A stretch of 64,000 nt of DNA from Candidatus Gastranaerophilales bacterium (GTDB taxonomy: Bacteria > Cyanobacteriota > Vampirovibrionia > Gastranaerophilales > Gastranaerophilaceae): NCBI GenBank assembly GCA_944324395.1, contig CALUWC010000008.1, forward strand, positions 35,251 to 99,250. The letters are read 5' to 3'. Below are positions 37,490-46,219 of this stretch, in pieces. A program made the position numbers and the translations under genes. Each line of letters begins with the position of its first letter. Within the stretch, counting starts at the first letter, position 1. The notes below the pieces were generated by a model that was given only the letters and a program-made list of their open reading frames with translations, searched no databases and was not told the origin of the DNA.

Positions 37490-37936
37490 ATGTCTTCAGA
37501 TTGGATTCTAGCAATGGACAGTTTAGCTTCAGGCGGTGTAATTGATTTTGACGCACCGGCATATCTTCTTGACCAGCCGGCAAGATATGTTGGACATCCA
37601 CCGCTGGAAAAACTGCCAAATGAAATATCTCTTCTTCCGGAAGGTACAAAAATGAAAGAGCAGCCTAAACAAGACGGATTTCATCATCCGGACGAAGGTA
37701 TGGTTCAGACTCCCGCATGGAAAAAATGGACTTTCGGGGCCTTATTAACAGCTATTGTTGGAGGAACTATAGGTGCAATTCTTTTTAAAAAAGGTAAAAT
37801 AAAATTACCTAAAAATATAAAAATGCCCGATATGACAAAATTAAAAAACACAATGAAAAATTTTGCACAAACAACCTGGACATATATCAAAAAACCGTTC
37901 GTATGGATAGGAAGTAAATTCAAGAAAAAACCGTAA
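37490..37936 (+). CDS. Single-pass membrane protein, unknown function
   Basis: 148 aa. The N-terminal half is soluble and Pro-rich (PAYLLDQPARYVGHPPLEKL). One transmembrane helix at about residues 82-100 (FGALLTAIVGGTIGAILF) is followed by a very basic tail with repeated Lys (KKGKIKLPKNIKMP, KSFKKKP-like end). The polarity suggests the basic tail lies in the cytoplasm. AAGGAA ribosome site and its own terminator imply a separate gene. No homologue family recognised. Confidence 0.55.
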   Translation: MSSDWILAMDSLASGGVIDFDAPAYLLDQPARYVGHPPLEKLPNEISLLPEGTKMKEQPKQDGFHHPDEGMVQTPAWKKWTFGALLTAIVGGTIGAILFKKGKIKLPKNIKMPDMTKLKNTMKNFAQTTWTYIKKPFVWIGSKFKKKP

Positions 37937-37963
37937 TCTTATATTTTTTTAAATATAAATATT

Positions 37964-37988
37964 AAAAGTCGGGTAATACCCGGCTTTT
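37964..37988 (+). terminator. Terminator after the single-pass membrane protein
   Basis: 11-bp stem (37964-37974 with 37978-37988) with one G-T pair and a 3-nt loop, followed by TTTTT. Confidence 0.75.
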
Positions 37989-38071
37989 TGTTGTCCGGCA
38001 AATATAATTGATTTTATATCAGCCAGCTTATACTTATTTACTTTGAACAAATTTTTCTATAAAATATAGTT

Positions 38072-39043
38072 ATGATTTACTTTTTTTACGGGGACGAAGA
38101 ATTTAATCTATCCAATGAAGTTAAAAAGTTCAAAAAAGAACTTGATCCTAATTTCATAGAAATGAGTTATAAATATTACAACAGTCCAAAATTTCCTGAC
38201 CTGATAGCTGCAGTAAAAACTCAGCCTATGATGTTTGGAAAAATGCTCATTGAAATAAATTGTCTGCCGTATTTAATCAGTAAAAAAGCTGACGATAACA
38301 GCTTTGATGATTCACAAATAACGCAATTAACTCAAGCTCTTGATAACTGTAATGAAAATCTTAATATAATTTTTACGGCACTTATTCCGCCTGACAGCCA
38401 GAAAAAAATAGACAAAAGAAAAAAATTATTTAAAGCTTTATCAAAATACAATTCAAAAGAATTTGCACAAATTCCATCATACAAAACCTCAGAACTTGAA
38501 AACTGGATTAAACAGCAAGCTAAATTAAAGAAAATAAAATTATCCGACACAGTTGTTTCAGAAATTTTAATTCAAATAGGTGCAAATCTGAGAATGCTTG
38601 ATTCAGAACTTGAAAAATTAAAAATCTTTGCAGGAGATAATCCAGTTACCATAGAAATGGTGAGGGAAATTTGTGTGACAAATGAGGATTTATTTACTTT
38701 TGCAGATTATTTGATAGGAGAAAATAAATCAAAAGCACTTGAAGAATACCAAAAACTTCTGACAAAAAAACACCCGCTTGAAATTCTTTCAGTCTTGCAT
38801 ACTCTTCTGCACAGCAAAATTCAAATAAAAGCGTACGCTTCAAAGTATAGTGCCGATGAAATCGCAAAAATGATAAATATGCATCCGTATCGTGTAAAAC
38901 TTGAAATAGGAAAATTAAAAACTGTTTCATTAAAAAATCTTGTAAAATTAAAACAAAATTTAACAACTGCGGAATATAAAATAAAATCCGGACAAGCATC
39001 ATTAGATATGGATAGAGAGGTCGAGTATGCTATATTACAATGA
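38072..39043 (+). CDS. holA: DNA polymerase III delta subunit
   Basis: 323 aa. The N-terminus MIYFFYGDEEFNLSNEVKKF is the usual HolA beginning, with a clamp-loader AAA-like fold and the C-terminal collar domain (LHTLLHSKIQIKAYA, SGQASLDMDREVEYAIL). It opens the beta sliding clamp. It shares 17 bp with holB, giving a tightly coupled clamp-loader pair. Low sequence conservation is normal for this subunit; the neighbour supports the call. Confidence 0.88.
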   Translation: MIYFFYGDEEFNLSNEVKKFKKELDPNFIEMSYKYYNSPKFPDLIAAVKTQPMMFGKMLIEINCLPYLISKKADDNSFDDSQITQLTQALDNCNENLNIIFTALIPPDSQKKIDKRKKLFKALSKYNSKEFAQIPSYKTSELENWIKQQAKLKKIKLSDTVVSEILIQIGANLRMLDSELEKLKIFAGDNPVTIEMVREICVTNEDLFTFADYLIGENKSKALEEYQKLLTKKHPLEILSVLHTLLHSKIQIKAYASKYSADEIAKMINMHPYRVKLEIGKLKTVSLKNLVKLKQNLTTAEYKIKSGQASLDMDREVEYAILQ

Positions 39044-39932
39044 TGAAATAGATAAAAAACTCCCAAAATTAATCAATTATTTTTCAAAAGGAATAACGGA
39101 TGAGAATAAAAATATCAGCCACTGTTTATTGTTCTGGGGACCCGATATAAAAACGCAGTGCGAATTAGCTCTGGAAATTGCAAGATTGCTCAACTGCACC
39201 TGTGATAAATCCCTAAGCTGCACCTGCCTTAACTGCCGCTGGATAAAAGAACAAACTCACCCCGCCGTAAAAATTTATACAAGACTTGATTTTAAAGAAA
39301 GCGGAATAAATACAGATGAAGAAGATTCAACAAAAGGTAAAAAGAATATCAATATAAATCAGGCAAAAGCTATTATAAACGAATTATCCGTAACAAGTGA
39401 TTATCATAGAGTTTATATATTCTGTGACAGAGATGATGAGGGAAATTTATTACCATTAAATAAAATTAATTTCCCGGAAGCAACGTCAAATGCACTGTTA
39501 AAAACTTTTGAAGAACCTCCGCAAAACACAACTTTTATATTTTTAACAAATGATAAATCAGATATAATTTCTACAGTTGTTTCAAGGGCACAGTCTTTCT
39601 TTGTTCCTTCTGTTTCAGAAGAAAATTATGATTTTAGTTTAGTTGAAAATATTATCAGCAATTATTGGGCTAAAGACAGAAACAGCGTTCTTGATTTTGA
39701 AAATGATTTATATAAACTAACATCAGAAAATAATCCCAAAGAAATTCTGGAACAAATGCAAAATTATATACTTGAGGTTATTAAATCTAATATAAAAAAT
39801 AAACATCTGTTTTACAAATTAACACAGGATCTTGCCAGTATAGAAGAAGCAAAACAACAATTATCTCTGACTCCTTCAATGAATCTTCAAACAGTTATCG
39901 AAAATTTAAGCTTTAATCTTATTCTGAAATAA
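39027..39932 (+). CDS. holB: DNA polymerase III delta' subunit
   Basis: 301 aa. It has the clamp-loader delta' features: HCLLFWGPDIKTQCELALEI (a modified P-loop that cannot bind ATP normally), the Cys4 zinc site CDKSLSCTCLNC, and SNALLKTFEEPPQNTTFIF followed by an SRA-like motif (VVSRAQS). It overlaps holA by 17 bp and acts in the same complex. The length is a little short for delta', with a reduced collar domain. Confidence 0.88.
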   Translation: MLYYNDEIDKKLPKLINYFSKGITDENKNISHCLLFWGPDIKTQCELALEIARLLNCTCDKSLSCTCLNCRWIKEQTHPAVKIYTRLDFKESGINTDEEDSTKGKKNININQAKAIINELSVTSDYHRVYIFCDRDDEGNLLPLNKINFPEATSNALLKTFEEPPQNTTFIFLTNDKSDIISTVVSRAQSFFVPSVSEENYDFSLVENIISNYWAKDRNSVLDFENDLYKLTSENNPKEILEQMQNYILEVIKSNIKNKHLFYKLTQDLASIEEAKQQLSLTPSMNLQTVIENLSFNLILK

Positions 39933-39995
39933 TTTGCAAAAACGAAAATAAATATGTTATAATCACTACAAACGGAAGACTTGGAGAAAAGATTT

Positions 39996-40613
39996 ATGGA
40001 ATACACTGAAATATTAAGGCAATTTGCACTGGTAATGGCATCATCCTACCTTATAGGTTCTATCCCGACAGGATATATAGTAGTAAAATTATTTACCGGA
40101 CAGGATATTAGAACTTTAGGTTCCGGCTCAACCGGAGCAACAAACGTTAAAAGAATTATGGGTAAAAAATGGTTTTTTACCGTTATGGTTTTAGATGCAC
40201 TTAAAGGTGCCATTCCCGTTATTTTAACAGCATATTTTGCAACTGCATTATTTCATCTCGGGGTATTGCCTGTTGTTGCTGCAATTTGTGTAATTGTAGG
40301 ACACAGCAAATCTATATTCTTAAATTTCACCGGAGGGAAATCAGTTGCTTCGGGTGTTGGAACTCTGATTGCCCTAAACTGGCAGGCAGGTCTGATTATT
40401 GCAGCAATCTGGGGAATTGTAACATGGATTTCTAAATATGTTTCATTGGGTTCAATCGTAGCTTTAGCATTATCTCCTGTTATTATGTGGTTTTTGAATG
40501 CACCTATTGCATATATCATTTATGCTCTGCTTGCAGCAATTTATGTAATTTATCTTCACAGAGAAAATATCAAAAGACTTCGTGACGGAAATGAAAACAA
40601 AGTCAGAGAATAA
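39996..40613 (+). CDS. plsY: Glycerol-3-phosphate acyltransferase PlsY
   Basis: 205 aa membrane enzyme that adds an acyl group from acyl-phosphate to glycerol-3-phosphate. SYLIGSIPTGYIV, LGSGSTGATNVKR and NFTGGKSVASGVGTLIALN are the three conserved PlsY loops. Five or so transmembrane helices are visible. GGAG at 39983-39986 lies 9 bp before the ATG at 39996; the TTG at 39981 overlaps it. It follows holB by 63 bp. Confidence 0.95.
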   Translation: MEYTEILRQFALVMASSYLIGSIPTGYIVVKLFTGQDIRTLGSGSTGATNVKRIMGKKWFFTVMVLDALKGAIPVILTAYFATALFHLGVLPVVAAICVIVGHSKSIFLNFTGGKSVASGVGTLIALNWQAGLIIAAIWGIVTWISKYVSLGSIVALALSPVIMWFLNAPIAYIIYALLAAIYVIYLHRENIKRLRDGNENKVRE

Positions 40614-40669
40614 ATTATAATCATAATAACTATTTACTAAAAAATAAAAGAAGCATATAATTAGTTGTA

Positions 40670-41626
40670 ATGACAATTTTAGAAGTTAAAAATTTAAACT
40701 TGGGATTTCAATGTGAAGATATTTTCCGTCCGGCTTTGTTTGGTATTTCTTTTTCATTAGAAAAAGGGGAAATGCTTTCAATTGTCGGAGAATCAGGCTG
40801 CGGAAAAACAATGAGTGCAATGAGCATTTTAAATCTCATTCCAAAAACTGCAAAAATTACATCAGGCGAAATTATTTTTAACGGAGAAAATTTGCTTGAA
40901 AAAACGCAAAAAGAAATGCAGCATATAAGAGGTTCAAAAATTGCTTTGATACCGCAAGACCCGATGACTTCCTTAAATCCTTTATATACCGTAGGAGATC
41001 AATTACTGGAAATTATAAAAACTCATCAGGGTTTAACTGGAGAAGAGGCTGAAAAAAAAGCTGTTGAAGCTTTTGAAATGGTTCAAATTCCGGCTGCTAA
41101 ATCCAGATTAAAAAATTACCCGCATGAGTTCTCAGGCGGAATGAAACAGCGTGCAATTATTGCAATGGCACTTGCATGTAATGCAGAGATTTTAATTGCA
41201 GACGAACCCACAACTGCACTTGATGTTACAATCCAAGCCCAAATAATGCATCTTTTAAAGGAAATAAAACAGCAGAATAAAACAGCAATTCTGCTTATTA
41301 CGCATGATCTGGCTCTTGTGAGCGAAAATTCAGACAAAATAGCCGTTATGTATGCCGGTAGAATTGTAGAAACTGCACCAAATAAAGAATTTTTTGCAAA
41401 TCCAAATCACCCGTATTCAAAAGCACTTTTAAAATCGCTGCCCTCAAATAAATCCGCAAAACTTGAAACCATAAAAGGTCAGCCGCCAACACTCGCACAA
41501 ATTATAGATGGCTGTAAATTTAATCCAAGGTGTGACTTTTGTATGGAAATTTGCAAACAAGAAATCCCGAATCTTGAAAACATTGCATCAGAACATAAAA
41601 GTGCATGTTTTTTAAATAAAAATTAG
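40670..41626 (+). CDS. Oligopeptide-type ABC transporter ATP-binding protein
   Basis: 318 aa. Walker A is VGESGCGKTMSAMS, the Q-loop PQDPMTSLNP, the signature motif FSGGMKQRAIIAMAL, Walker B ILIADEPTTALD and the switch His is in LLITHDLALV. The C-terminal extension CKFNPRCDFCMEIC is the Cys-rich OppD/DppD-type tail that often holds an iron-sulfur or metal site. No permease, binding protein or second ATPase gene is near, so its partners are elsewhere. The substrate may be a peptide or nickel. Confidence 0.9.
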   Translation: MTILEVKNLNLGFQCEDIFRPALFGISFSLEKGEMLSIVGESGCGKTMSAMSILNLIPKTAKITSGEIIFNGENLLEKTQKEMQHIRGSKIALIPQDPMTSLNPLYTVGDQLLEIIKTHQGLTGEEAEKKAVEAFEMVQIPAAKSRLKNYPHEFSGGMKQRAIIAMALACNAEILIADEPTTALDVTIQAQIMHLLKEIKQQNKTAILLITHDLALVSENSDKIAVMYAGRIVETAPNKEFFANPNHPYSKALLKSLPSNKSAKLETIKGQPPTLAQIIDGCKFNPRCDFCMEICKQEIPNLENIASEHKSACFLNKN

Positions 41627-42162
41627 AATAAAGATTTAACAGCAAGTAAAATCAAAATTATTCCACCGCTTATTTCAAGATATTTTGACGGCATACTTTT
41701 TAAATAATTTCCGCTCCAAAAACCTATAATTGACATCAAAAATGATATCATACCGATAATAAGAGTGCTTAAAAGCAAACTTGTATTTGTCAGCTTCAAA
41801 GATGCACCGGAAACTAAAGCATCAATACTCGTTGCCAATCCTAGTCCCATCAGACATTTAAAACCAATACATTGGAAATCTTCTTCTTTTTTATTAAAAG
41901 AATCAAGAATAAATTTCATACCCAGAGCAAAAAATATTCCAAAAACAATCCATTTACTAAAAGGAGCAAGCAGCTTATATAATGAGTTTGTTCCGATATA
42001 ACCTATTACAGGCATAAATCCTTGAAATAAACCCATTGTAAAAGCCAAACTCAAAGAATTTTTAATTCTGTTATTTTTAAAAATTAACCCTTGGGAAAAA
42101 GAAACAACAAGACAATCTATTCCCAGAGCCGCCGCTAATAGTAAAAGATCAATTAAACTCAA
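41623..42162 (-). CDS. mntP: Putative manganese efflux pump MntP
   Basis: 179 aa with six predicted transmembrane helices in two threefold halves. AAALGIDCLVVSFSQGL and GLGLATSIDALVSGASL are the paired acidic-residue helices of the MntP family (Asp in each half). It removes excess Mn2+. The stop overlaps the ABC ATPase end by 4 bp, tail to tail. It also overlaps the DUF4127 gene's 3' end by 14 bp, so it is probably co-transcribed with that gene. Confidence 0.9.
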   Translation of the reverse strand: MSLIDLLLLAAALGIDCLVVSFSQGLIFKNNRIKNSLSLAFTMGLFQGFMPVIGYIGTNSLYKLLAPFSKWIVFGIFFALGMKFILDSFNKKEEDFQCIGFKCLMGLGLATSIDALVSGASLKLTNTSLLLSTLIIGMISFLMSIIGFWSGNYLKSMPSKYLEISGGIILILLAVKSLF

Positions 42163-43492
42163 CTTCTACCTCAAATAATCTGTTCCAGGGGAAATTATAA
42201 TTAACATTTACCTCTGTATTCAAAATTTCACCAACAATTTTTTCAAAACTTTTCATATTAGACTTTAACTGTTCTACATCAGGACTTTGCAAAATCTGGC
42301 GTACATTTGCCTGATATGCCCAATCATCTAAAAATCTGGTTATTTGTAATCTTTTAAAAGCATCAGCATTGTATTTCTTCGCCAGAAATTTAATTTTTGC
42401 AGCACAAATTAAACTGCCTAAAGTATTAGCAGAAGTGTTCCAGGCAGAATAGCCGTAAAAATTTTTATCATCTATCTTATTTTTGAAAAACTCACTTATA
42501 AAATTATTATCAGCCCCATTTGCAAAACGAACATCAGCAATCATATAAGGTCTGTCGTGTACAACAAAACTTCCGTTAAATTCTTCTGTACCAATATTCA
42601 TAACAATTTCACCCTGATTATATTTGAAATTGTTTATATACAATAAAATATCAGCATCATCTTCATCACAAATTTTACATCCGGCAAGTTCCAGCTGTCC
42701 GTACACAGAACTTTCTATAGAAATATCTTCATAATTTGAAATCAAATCCTTGCATTTAGGCTCTAAAAATATCGGACAAATTTTTATATCTCCTGAGATT
42801 GCACATGATAACAAGCTCAGCGGAATTTCATCCGCACCGGTTTTAATATATCCACCCATACGTTCTAAAACCTGAGCTTCTTGAACATTAAACCCGTATT
42901 GTGCACAATCATCTTTTGAAAAAATTAGCGTATCAAGCAAGCCTTTTTTCTGCCAATCCAAATATATTTTATTTATTTCAAAATTTCTTCGTCTTGTTTC
43001 TATATAATCATCAAGAATTTCAGATGGAATGCCTGTTTCTATACGGCATTTACCATTAGTTTTATGCGATAAATATGAATATTCAAAAATCTTTTTGCCC
43101 CACTGTGACCAGTATTCTTTTTCTTCTTCGTTATAATTGTTGTTGGAAATTCTCATTATACTTGAAAACGCATAAACTTTACAATTTTTACCCTCAAGAA
43201 TTTCTCTTAATGTAAAAATACGATTTCTAATTTCCTCAAAACTGTCACTGCATCGGCGGGAAGGAATCAAACCACCGTAAGCCAGAGTATCAAGAGATAA
43301 AACAGCTGCATCAATATCAGAAACCGTTAACATCCATTCAAACAATTTTTCTACATCGGCAGGTTTATTTAATCCCCCGAGGTATTTTCTGTCAGGCATA
43401 ATCAATTCTATCTCTGAATCAATTGCCGCAATGAGCTTTGGAAGTGTATAACATACAGGTCTGTTATCAATCGGAACAAAAGCAATTCTCAT
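42149..43492 (-). CDS. DUF4127 family protein
   Basis: 447 aa. The opening RIAFVPIDNRPVCYTLPKLI, then MPDRKYLGG and SLDTLAYGGLIPSR, is the DUF4127 signature. No reaction is established for this family. I choose the ATG at 43492 over an in-frame start 24 codons earlier because the family begins at RIAFVPIDNRP and the longer form would overlap the methyltransferase start. Its 3' end overlaps mntP by 14 bp. Confidence 0.85.
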   Translation of the reverse strand: MRIAFVPIDNRPVCYTLPKLIAAIDSEIELIMPDRKYLGGLNKPADVEKLFEWMLTVSDIDAAVLSLDTLAYGGLIPSRRCSDSFEEIRNRIFTLREILEGKNCKVYAFSSIMRISNNNYNEEEKEYWSQWGKKIFEYSYLSHKTNGKCRIETGIPSEILDDYIETRRRNFEINKIYLDWQKKGLLDTLIFSKDDCAQYGFNVQEAQVLERMGGYIKTGADEIPLSLLSCAISGDIKICPIFLEPKCKDLISNYEDISIESSVYGQLELAGCKICDEDDADILLYINNFKYNQGEIVMNIGTEEFNGSFVVHDRPYMIADVRFANGADNNFISEFFKNKIDDKNFYGYSAWNTSANTLGSLICAAKIKFLAKKYNADAFKRLQITRFLDDWAYQANVRQILQSPDVEQLKSNMKSFEKIVGEILNTEVNVNYNFPWNRLFEVEVEFN

Positions 43493-43540
43493 AACATAAT
43501 TGTATGCTAAAATAACAATTAAGTAAATGGAGTTTAATAA

Positions 43541-44209
43541 ATGATCTGTGACAAAAATCCGCAAAAAATAAAGAAAATGTTTAATGAAATTGCTCCATAC
43601 TATGATTTAATGAATAACAAAATTTCGCTGAATACCCATTATTTAATAAAAATGCTTGCTATAAAAAAATTAAACATAAAACCAAATAGTTTAACTCTCG
43701 ATATTTGCTGCGGGACAGGAGATTTTAGCAGAATAATAAATAAATTATACCCGAAAACAAAAGTTATCGGGCTGGACATTTCTGAAAATATGCTGCAAAT
43801 TGCAAAAAGTAAAAATCCGCAAATAGTATTCATTCAAGGAGATTGTACATCTTTAGCTTTTAAAAATAATGAATTTGATTACATAACAATAGGGTTCGGG
43901 CTTAGAAATATTGAAAACAGAACTCTGGCATTATCTGAAATATACAGAACCTTAAAACCTGAAGGACTATTTTTACATCTTGATTTTGGAACCCATAATT
44001 TATTAAGCAAAATTTTTGACTCTATTGTACCTTTAATGGTAAAAATTGCAGGCAAAAAAAACGAACATTATAAATATCTTTTAGATTCCAAAAAAGATTT
44101 TCCTGCTCCGAAAGAGTTAATAAAAGAATTTGAAAACCAAGGTTTTAAATTTGTAAAAAGATATGATTATATGTTTGGAATAATTTCGGCACAAATTATG
44201 AAAAAATAA
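43541..44209 (+). CDS. Menaquinone/ubiquinone methyltransferase
   Basis: 222 aa, class I SAM-methyltransferase. MFNEIAPYYDLMNNKISLN, LDICCGTGDFS (motif I), VIGLDISENMLQIAK and FGLRNIENRTLALSEIYRTL are UbiE/MenG hallmarks. It C-methylates demethylmenaquinone (or the ubiquinone precursor); menaquinone is likelier in an anaerobe. GGAG lies before the ATG. It stands alone, divergent from DUF4127 and convergent with the dehydrogenase gene. The FixC quinone oxidoreductase elsewhere in the window would need such a quinone. Confidence 0.9.
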   Translation: MICDKNPQKIKKMFNEIAPYYDLMNNKISLNTHYLIKMLAIKKLNIKPNSLTLDICCGTGDFSRIINKLYPKTKVIGLDISENMLQIAKSKNPQIVFIQGDCTSLAFKNNEFDYITIGFGLRNIENRTLALSEIYRTLKPEGLFLHLDFGTHNLLSKIFDSIVPLMVKIAGKKNEHYKYLLDSKKDFPAPKELIKEFENQGFKFVKRYDYMFGIISAQIMKK

Positions 44210-44210
44210 A

Positions 44211-45230
44211 TCATAAAACTCTGTTTTTTCTTCCGCCTTGCAAATAATCAGACAGACTCTCAAACGTACTTGCCAAAATATAATTTACAGCATCCTGCGT
44301 ATTATAAGCCATATGAGGAGTAATTATTACATTTGGCACCCTCATTAGCTCCTGTACAGCTTTAGAATTTTCAACACAAAACAAAGTATCATTTGCAAAA
44401 TTTTCAGACGTAATATTATTCACATCAGAACATGCAACAACATCCAGTCCGACACCATTGAACTTACCGGCTTTGGCATATTTAAGCAAAGCTTCGGTGT
44501 CTACAAGATTTCCCCTTGAAACATTTATAAAATAAGAACCATTTTTCATCATATTAAATTGCTCATCAGAAAAAATATGATAATTATCCTGAATATAAGG
44601 GAGATGAACCGTAACAATATCAGAATTTATCAACAATCCGGCAAAATCAGTATATTCAACATTATAATCAGCCTGCAATTCATCTTTAGGTTTTAAATCA
44701 TAAGCCAGAACTTTCATTCCGAAACAATCAGCCAGCCTGCATACACTACTGCCAATAACACCTGTTCCGACAACCCCGAGTGTCAGAGTATTTAAATTTC
44801 TGCCTGTAAAATTGTTAGACCTGAACAAATCAGAAATATCTGCCGTTACTGCAGGATAAATGTTCCTGATAAGCATCAGCATCAATGCAAAAACAAATTG
44901 AGCCACAGATGTCTTTCCGTAAGAATCCACATTTATCAAAGCAATATTCTTTGCAACACAAGAATTTATATCAATATGATCATACCCTTTTGAACGGGTA
45001 GAAATTACACGCAAATTTTTAAATTTATTTATCACTTTCTCATCTATTACAGAAGATATGAAAACACTTATAATCATAGTTTTTTCAAAATCCTCTTCAC
45101 TTAACATGGAAAGAGTTTCATCATTCAAACTTTCACTAAAAAACTTTATATCAAAATTGCAAAACTTATTCTGTTCAAAAAATTTATTCTCAGCTTCTCT
45201 ATAATCAAATAATAACATTCTGCAAGCCAT
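44211..45230 (-). CDS. D-isomer-specific 2-hydroxyacid dehydrogenase
   Basis: 339 aa, NAD-dependent. It has STRSKGYDHIDINSC, the Rossmann start LGVVGTGVIGSSVCRLADCF, VSRGNLVDTEALLKYA with the catalytic Arg region, and a TPHMAYNT catalytic His segment. It is most like fermentative D-lactate dehydrogenases, though the exact 2-oxoacid is not certain. An AAAAGGAG ribosome site precedes the ATG. A candidate RNA gene lies beyond its start. Confidence 0.88.
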   Translation of the reverse strand: MACRMLLFDYREAENKFFEQNKFCNFDIKFFSESLNDETLSMLSEEDFEKTMIISVFISSVIDEKVINKFKNLRVISTRSKGYDHIDINSCVAKNIALINVDSYGKTSVAQFVFALMLMLIRNIYPAVTADISDLFRSNNFTGRNLNTLTLGVVGTGVIGSSVCRLADCFGMKVLAYDLKPKDELQADYNVEYTDFAGLLINSDIVTVHLPYIQDNYHIFSDEQFNMMKNGSYFINVSRGNLVDTEALLKYAKAGKFNGVGLDVVACSDVNNITSENFANDTLFCVENSKAVQELMRVPNVIITPHMAYNTQDAVNYILASTFESLSDYLQGGRKNRVL

Positions 45231-45355
45231 ATTTCTTCTCCTTTTAATATAAGTTATTTATTACGGAGAAAAAAATCTATCACCGAAAAGTATAAATTCA
45301 AGGATAAAAATATTAAACTTTTGCATAATGATATAAAGTCAAAAAACAATTATCT

Positions 45356-45361
45356 TATAAT
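45356..45361 (+). promoter_or_regulatory. -10 element for the RNA candidate
   Basis: TATAAT about 7 bp before the inferred start of the RNA. No convincing -35 was found. Confidence 0.45.
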
Positions 45362-45367
45362 AGAAAG

Positions 45368-45575
45368 GTTCACAAATTAAATAAAATTTACCGGTAATAA
45401 ATTTGTATCTCGTGCCGAATTCTCCTGTGATTATACGGGCATGCAATTTTGCGGCTGAGATACAAACGGCTGTTCAACCAGCGAGCATGAACTGGTTTAC
45501 TATGAAAATATAGGGTAAAAACAGCCGATAACAAAAGGAGACAGATTTTTAATAAATCTGCCTCCTTTAATTTTG
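45368..45575 (+). ncRNA. Candidate structured non-coding RNA, unknown class
   Basis: A transcript of about 205 nt is implied by a TATAAT at 45356-45361 and a rho-independent terminator at 45534-45574. Two helices adjoin: a perfect 10-bp stem (45402-45411 with 45457-45466) enclosing a short CCTGT/ACGGG-type inner stem, and an 8-bp stem (45467-45474 with 45520-45527). They abut with no unpaired base between 45466 and 45467, so could stack coaxially. I do not recognise it as tmRNA, SRP RNA, RNase P or a known riboswitch. It is upstream of the hpf locus but ends before it; a link to raiA-type RNAs was considered and cannot be shown. Confidence 0.5.
45534..45574 (+). terminator. Terminator of the RNA candidate
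   Basis: 14 paired bases in two 7-bp blocks around one A-C mismatch (45534-45548 with 45554-45568), 5-nt loop, then AATTTT. Confidence 0.7.
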
Positions 45576-45648
45576 AATGAGCATGCCCTATCGGGCAGCA
45601 TATAAAAATATTTTACAATTCTTAATAAGACTTTGACCCATGTAAAAG

Positions 45649-45715
45649 CATGCACTGACATGGTTTTACATAGATTTAAATTCTCCAAATCATGTCCTGT
45701 CATGGTTTTCGACAT
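45649..45715 (+). repeat. Imperfect direct repeat
   Basis: 45649-45671 (CATGCACTGACATGGTTTTA...) and 45691-45715 (CATGTCCTGTCATGGTTTTC...) share most positions with a 42-bp offset. Each contains its own short inverted CATG pairing. Their role is unknown. Confidence 0.4.
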
Positions 45716-45791
45716 TTTAAAATTTGCAAAGGCTGAATACAGCACTATTAGAGGGTTTTGTTACAAATCTTCATAACAACATGTTCTGACC

Positions 45792-45819
45792 TTGAAAAAA
45801 TAATCTTATTTTCTATAAT
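45792..45819 (+). promoter_or_regulatory. Promoter for Cys-rich gene and hpf
   Basis: TTGAAA (45792-45797), 16-bp spacer, TATAAT (45814-45819). The implied leader of about 100 nt holds a hairpin (ATTGATAT 45870-45877 with 45885-45892) shortly before the first gene. Confidence 0.65.
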
Positions 45820-45924
45820 GAGTATATGAAGTCGCAAGTCATTGATATAAACGGCTTTAGGGGAGATGAATTGATATCTTGTGTATATCAATCGGATAGT
45901 TAAAAGAAAGTGGAGATTATATAA

Positions 45925-46146
45925 TTGTTTAGAAGTAGGGATATGGGAAGAGCAGTTGCAGTTAGAAGGTGGACTACAACAGCGTTAGAGTGTTACAAGA
46001 GAGGGTGTAATTGCGAAGGTTGTTTTTATAGAGATTTCTTCAGCGGTTCATCACAAAAATGTCAAATGAAAGCATCTGTTTTAGAACTCGTAAGAGTCAT
46101 CGGAACTCCGGATGTTGAATTACCACAATTTTTAGCAGATGAATAA
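45925..46146 (+). CDS. Small Cys-rich protein, paralogue of the gene at 57583
   Basis: 73 aa from a TTG at 45925, with GGAG about 9 bp before it; the ATG at 45943 is an alternative. The core RRWTTTALECYKRGCNCEGC, then SQKCQMKASVLEL and RVIGTPD, matches the other window protein with QNWTEQALECYYINCDCRKC and CQMPKVIDTL. The shared W-T-x-x-A-L-E-C-Y-x3-C-x-C-x2-C ... C-Q-M pattern suggests a metal-binding site (three close Cys plus one distant). It precedes hpf by 73 bp in the same direction. Function unknown. Confidence 0.6.
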   Translation: MFRSRDMGRAVAVRRWTTTALECYKRGCNCEGCFYRDFFSGSSQKCQMKASVLELVRVIGTPDVELPQFLADE

Positions 46147-46219
46147 TCAATTTACCCTTTAAAAATTATTCATTATGTGTTATACTAACAAAGCAGTGGT
46201 ATAGAAATTGGAGGTTCTA

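Larger units (their letters stand above)
45231..45924. other. 694-bp intergenic region with RNA candidate and repeats
   Basis: No credible protein gene. It holds a candidate structured RNA (45368-45575), a small hairpin (TGCCC-tatc-GGGCA, about 45584-45597), an imperfect direct repeat (45649-45671 and 45691-45715) and a strong promoter at 45792-45819 for the downstream Cys-rich gene and hpf. Confidence 0.7.

Noticed and set aside
37490..37936. Basic membrane protein as a type III or bacteriocin component linked to the lone ATPase
   Set aside because: The genes are 10 kb apart and share no motif or operon; association would be guesswork.
45368..45575. Candidate RNA as tmRNA, 6S RNA, SRP RNA or RNase P RNA
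   Set aside because: No T-arm GGTTC motif or CCA end, no SRP tetraloop pattern, no P4-type core; 6S would need one long closing stem with a central bubble, but the outer 10-bp stem closes only 65 nt.
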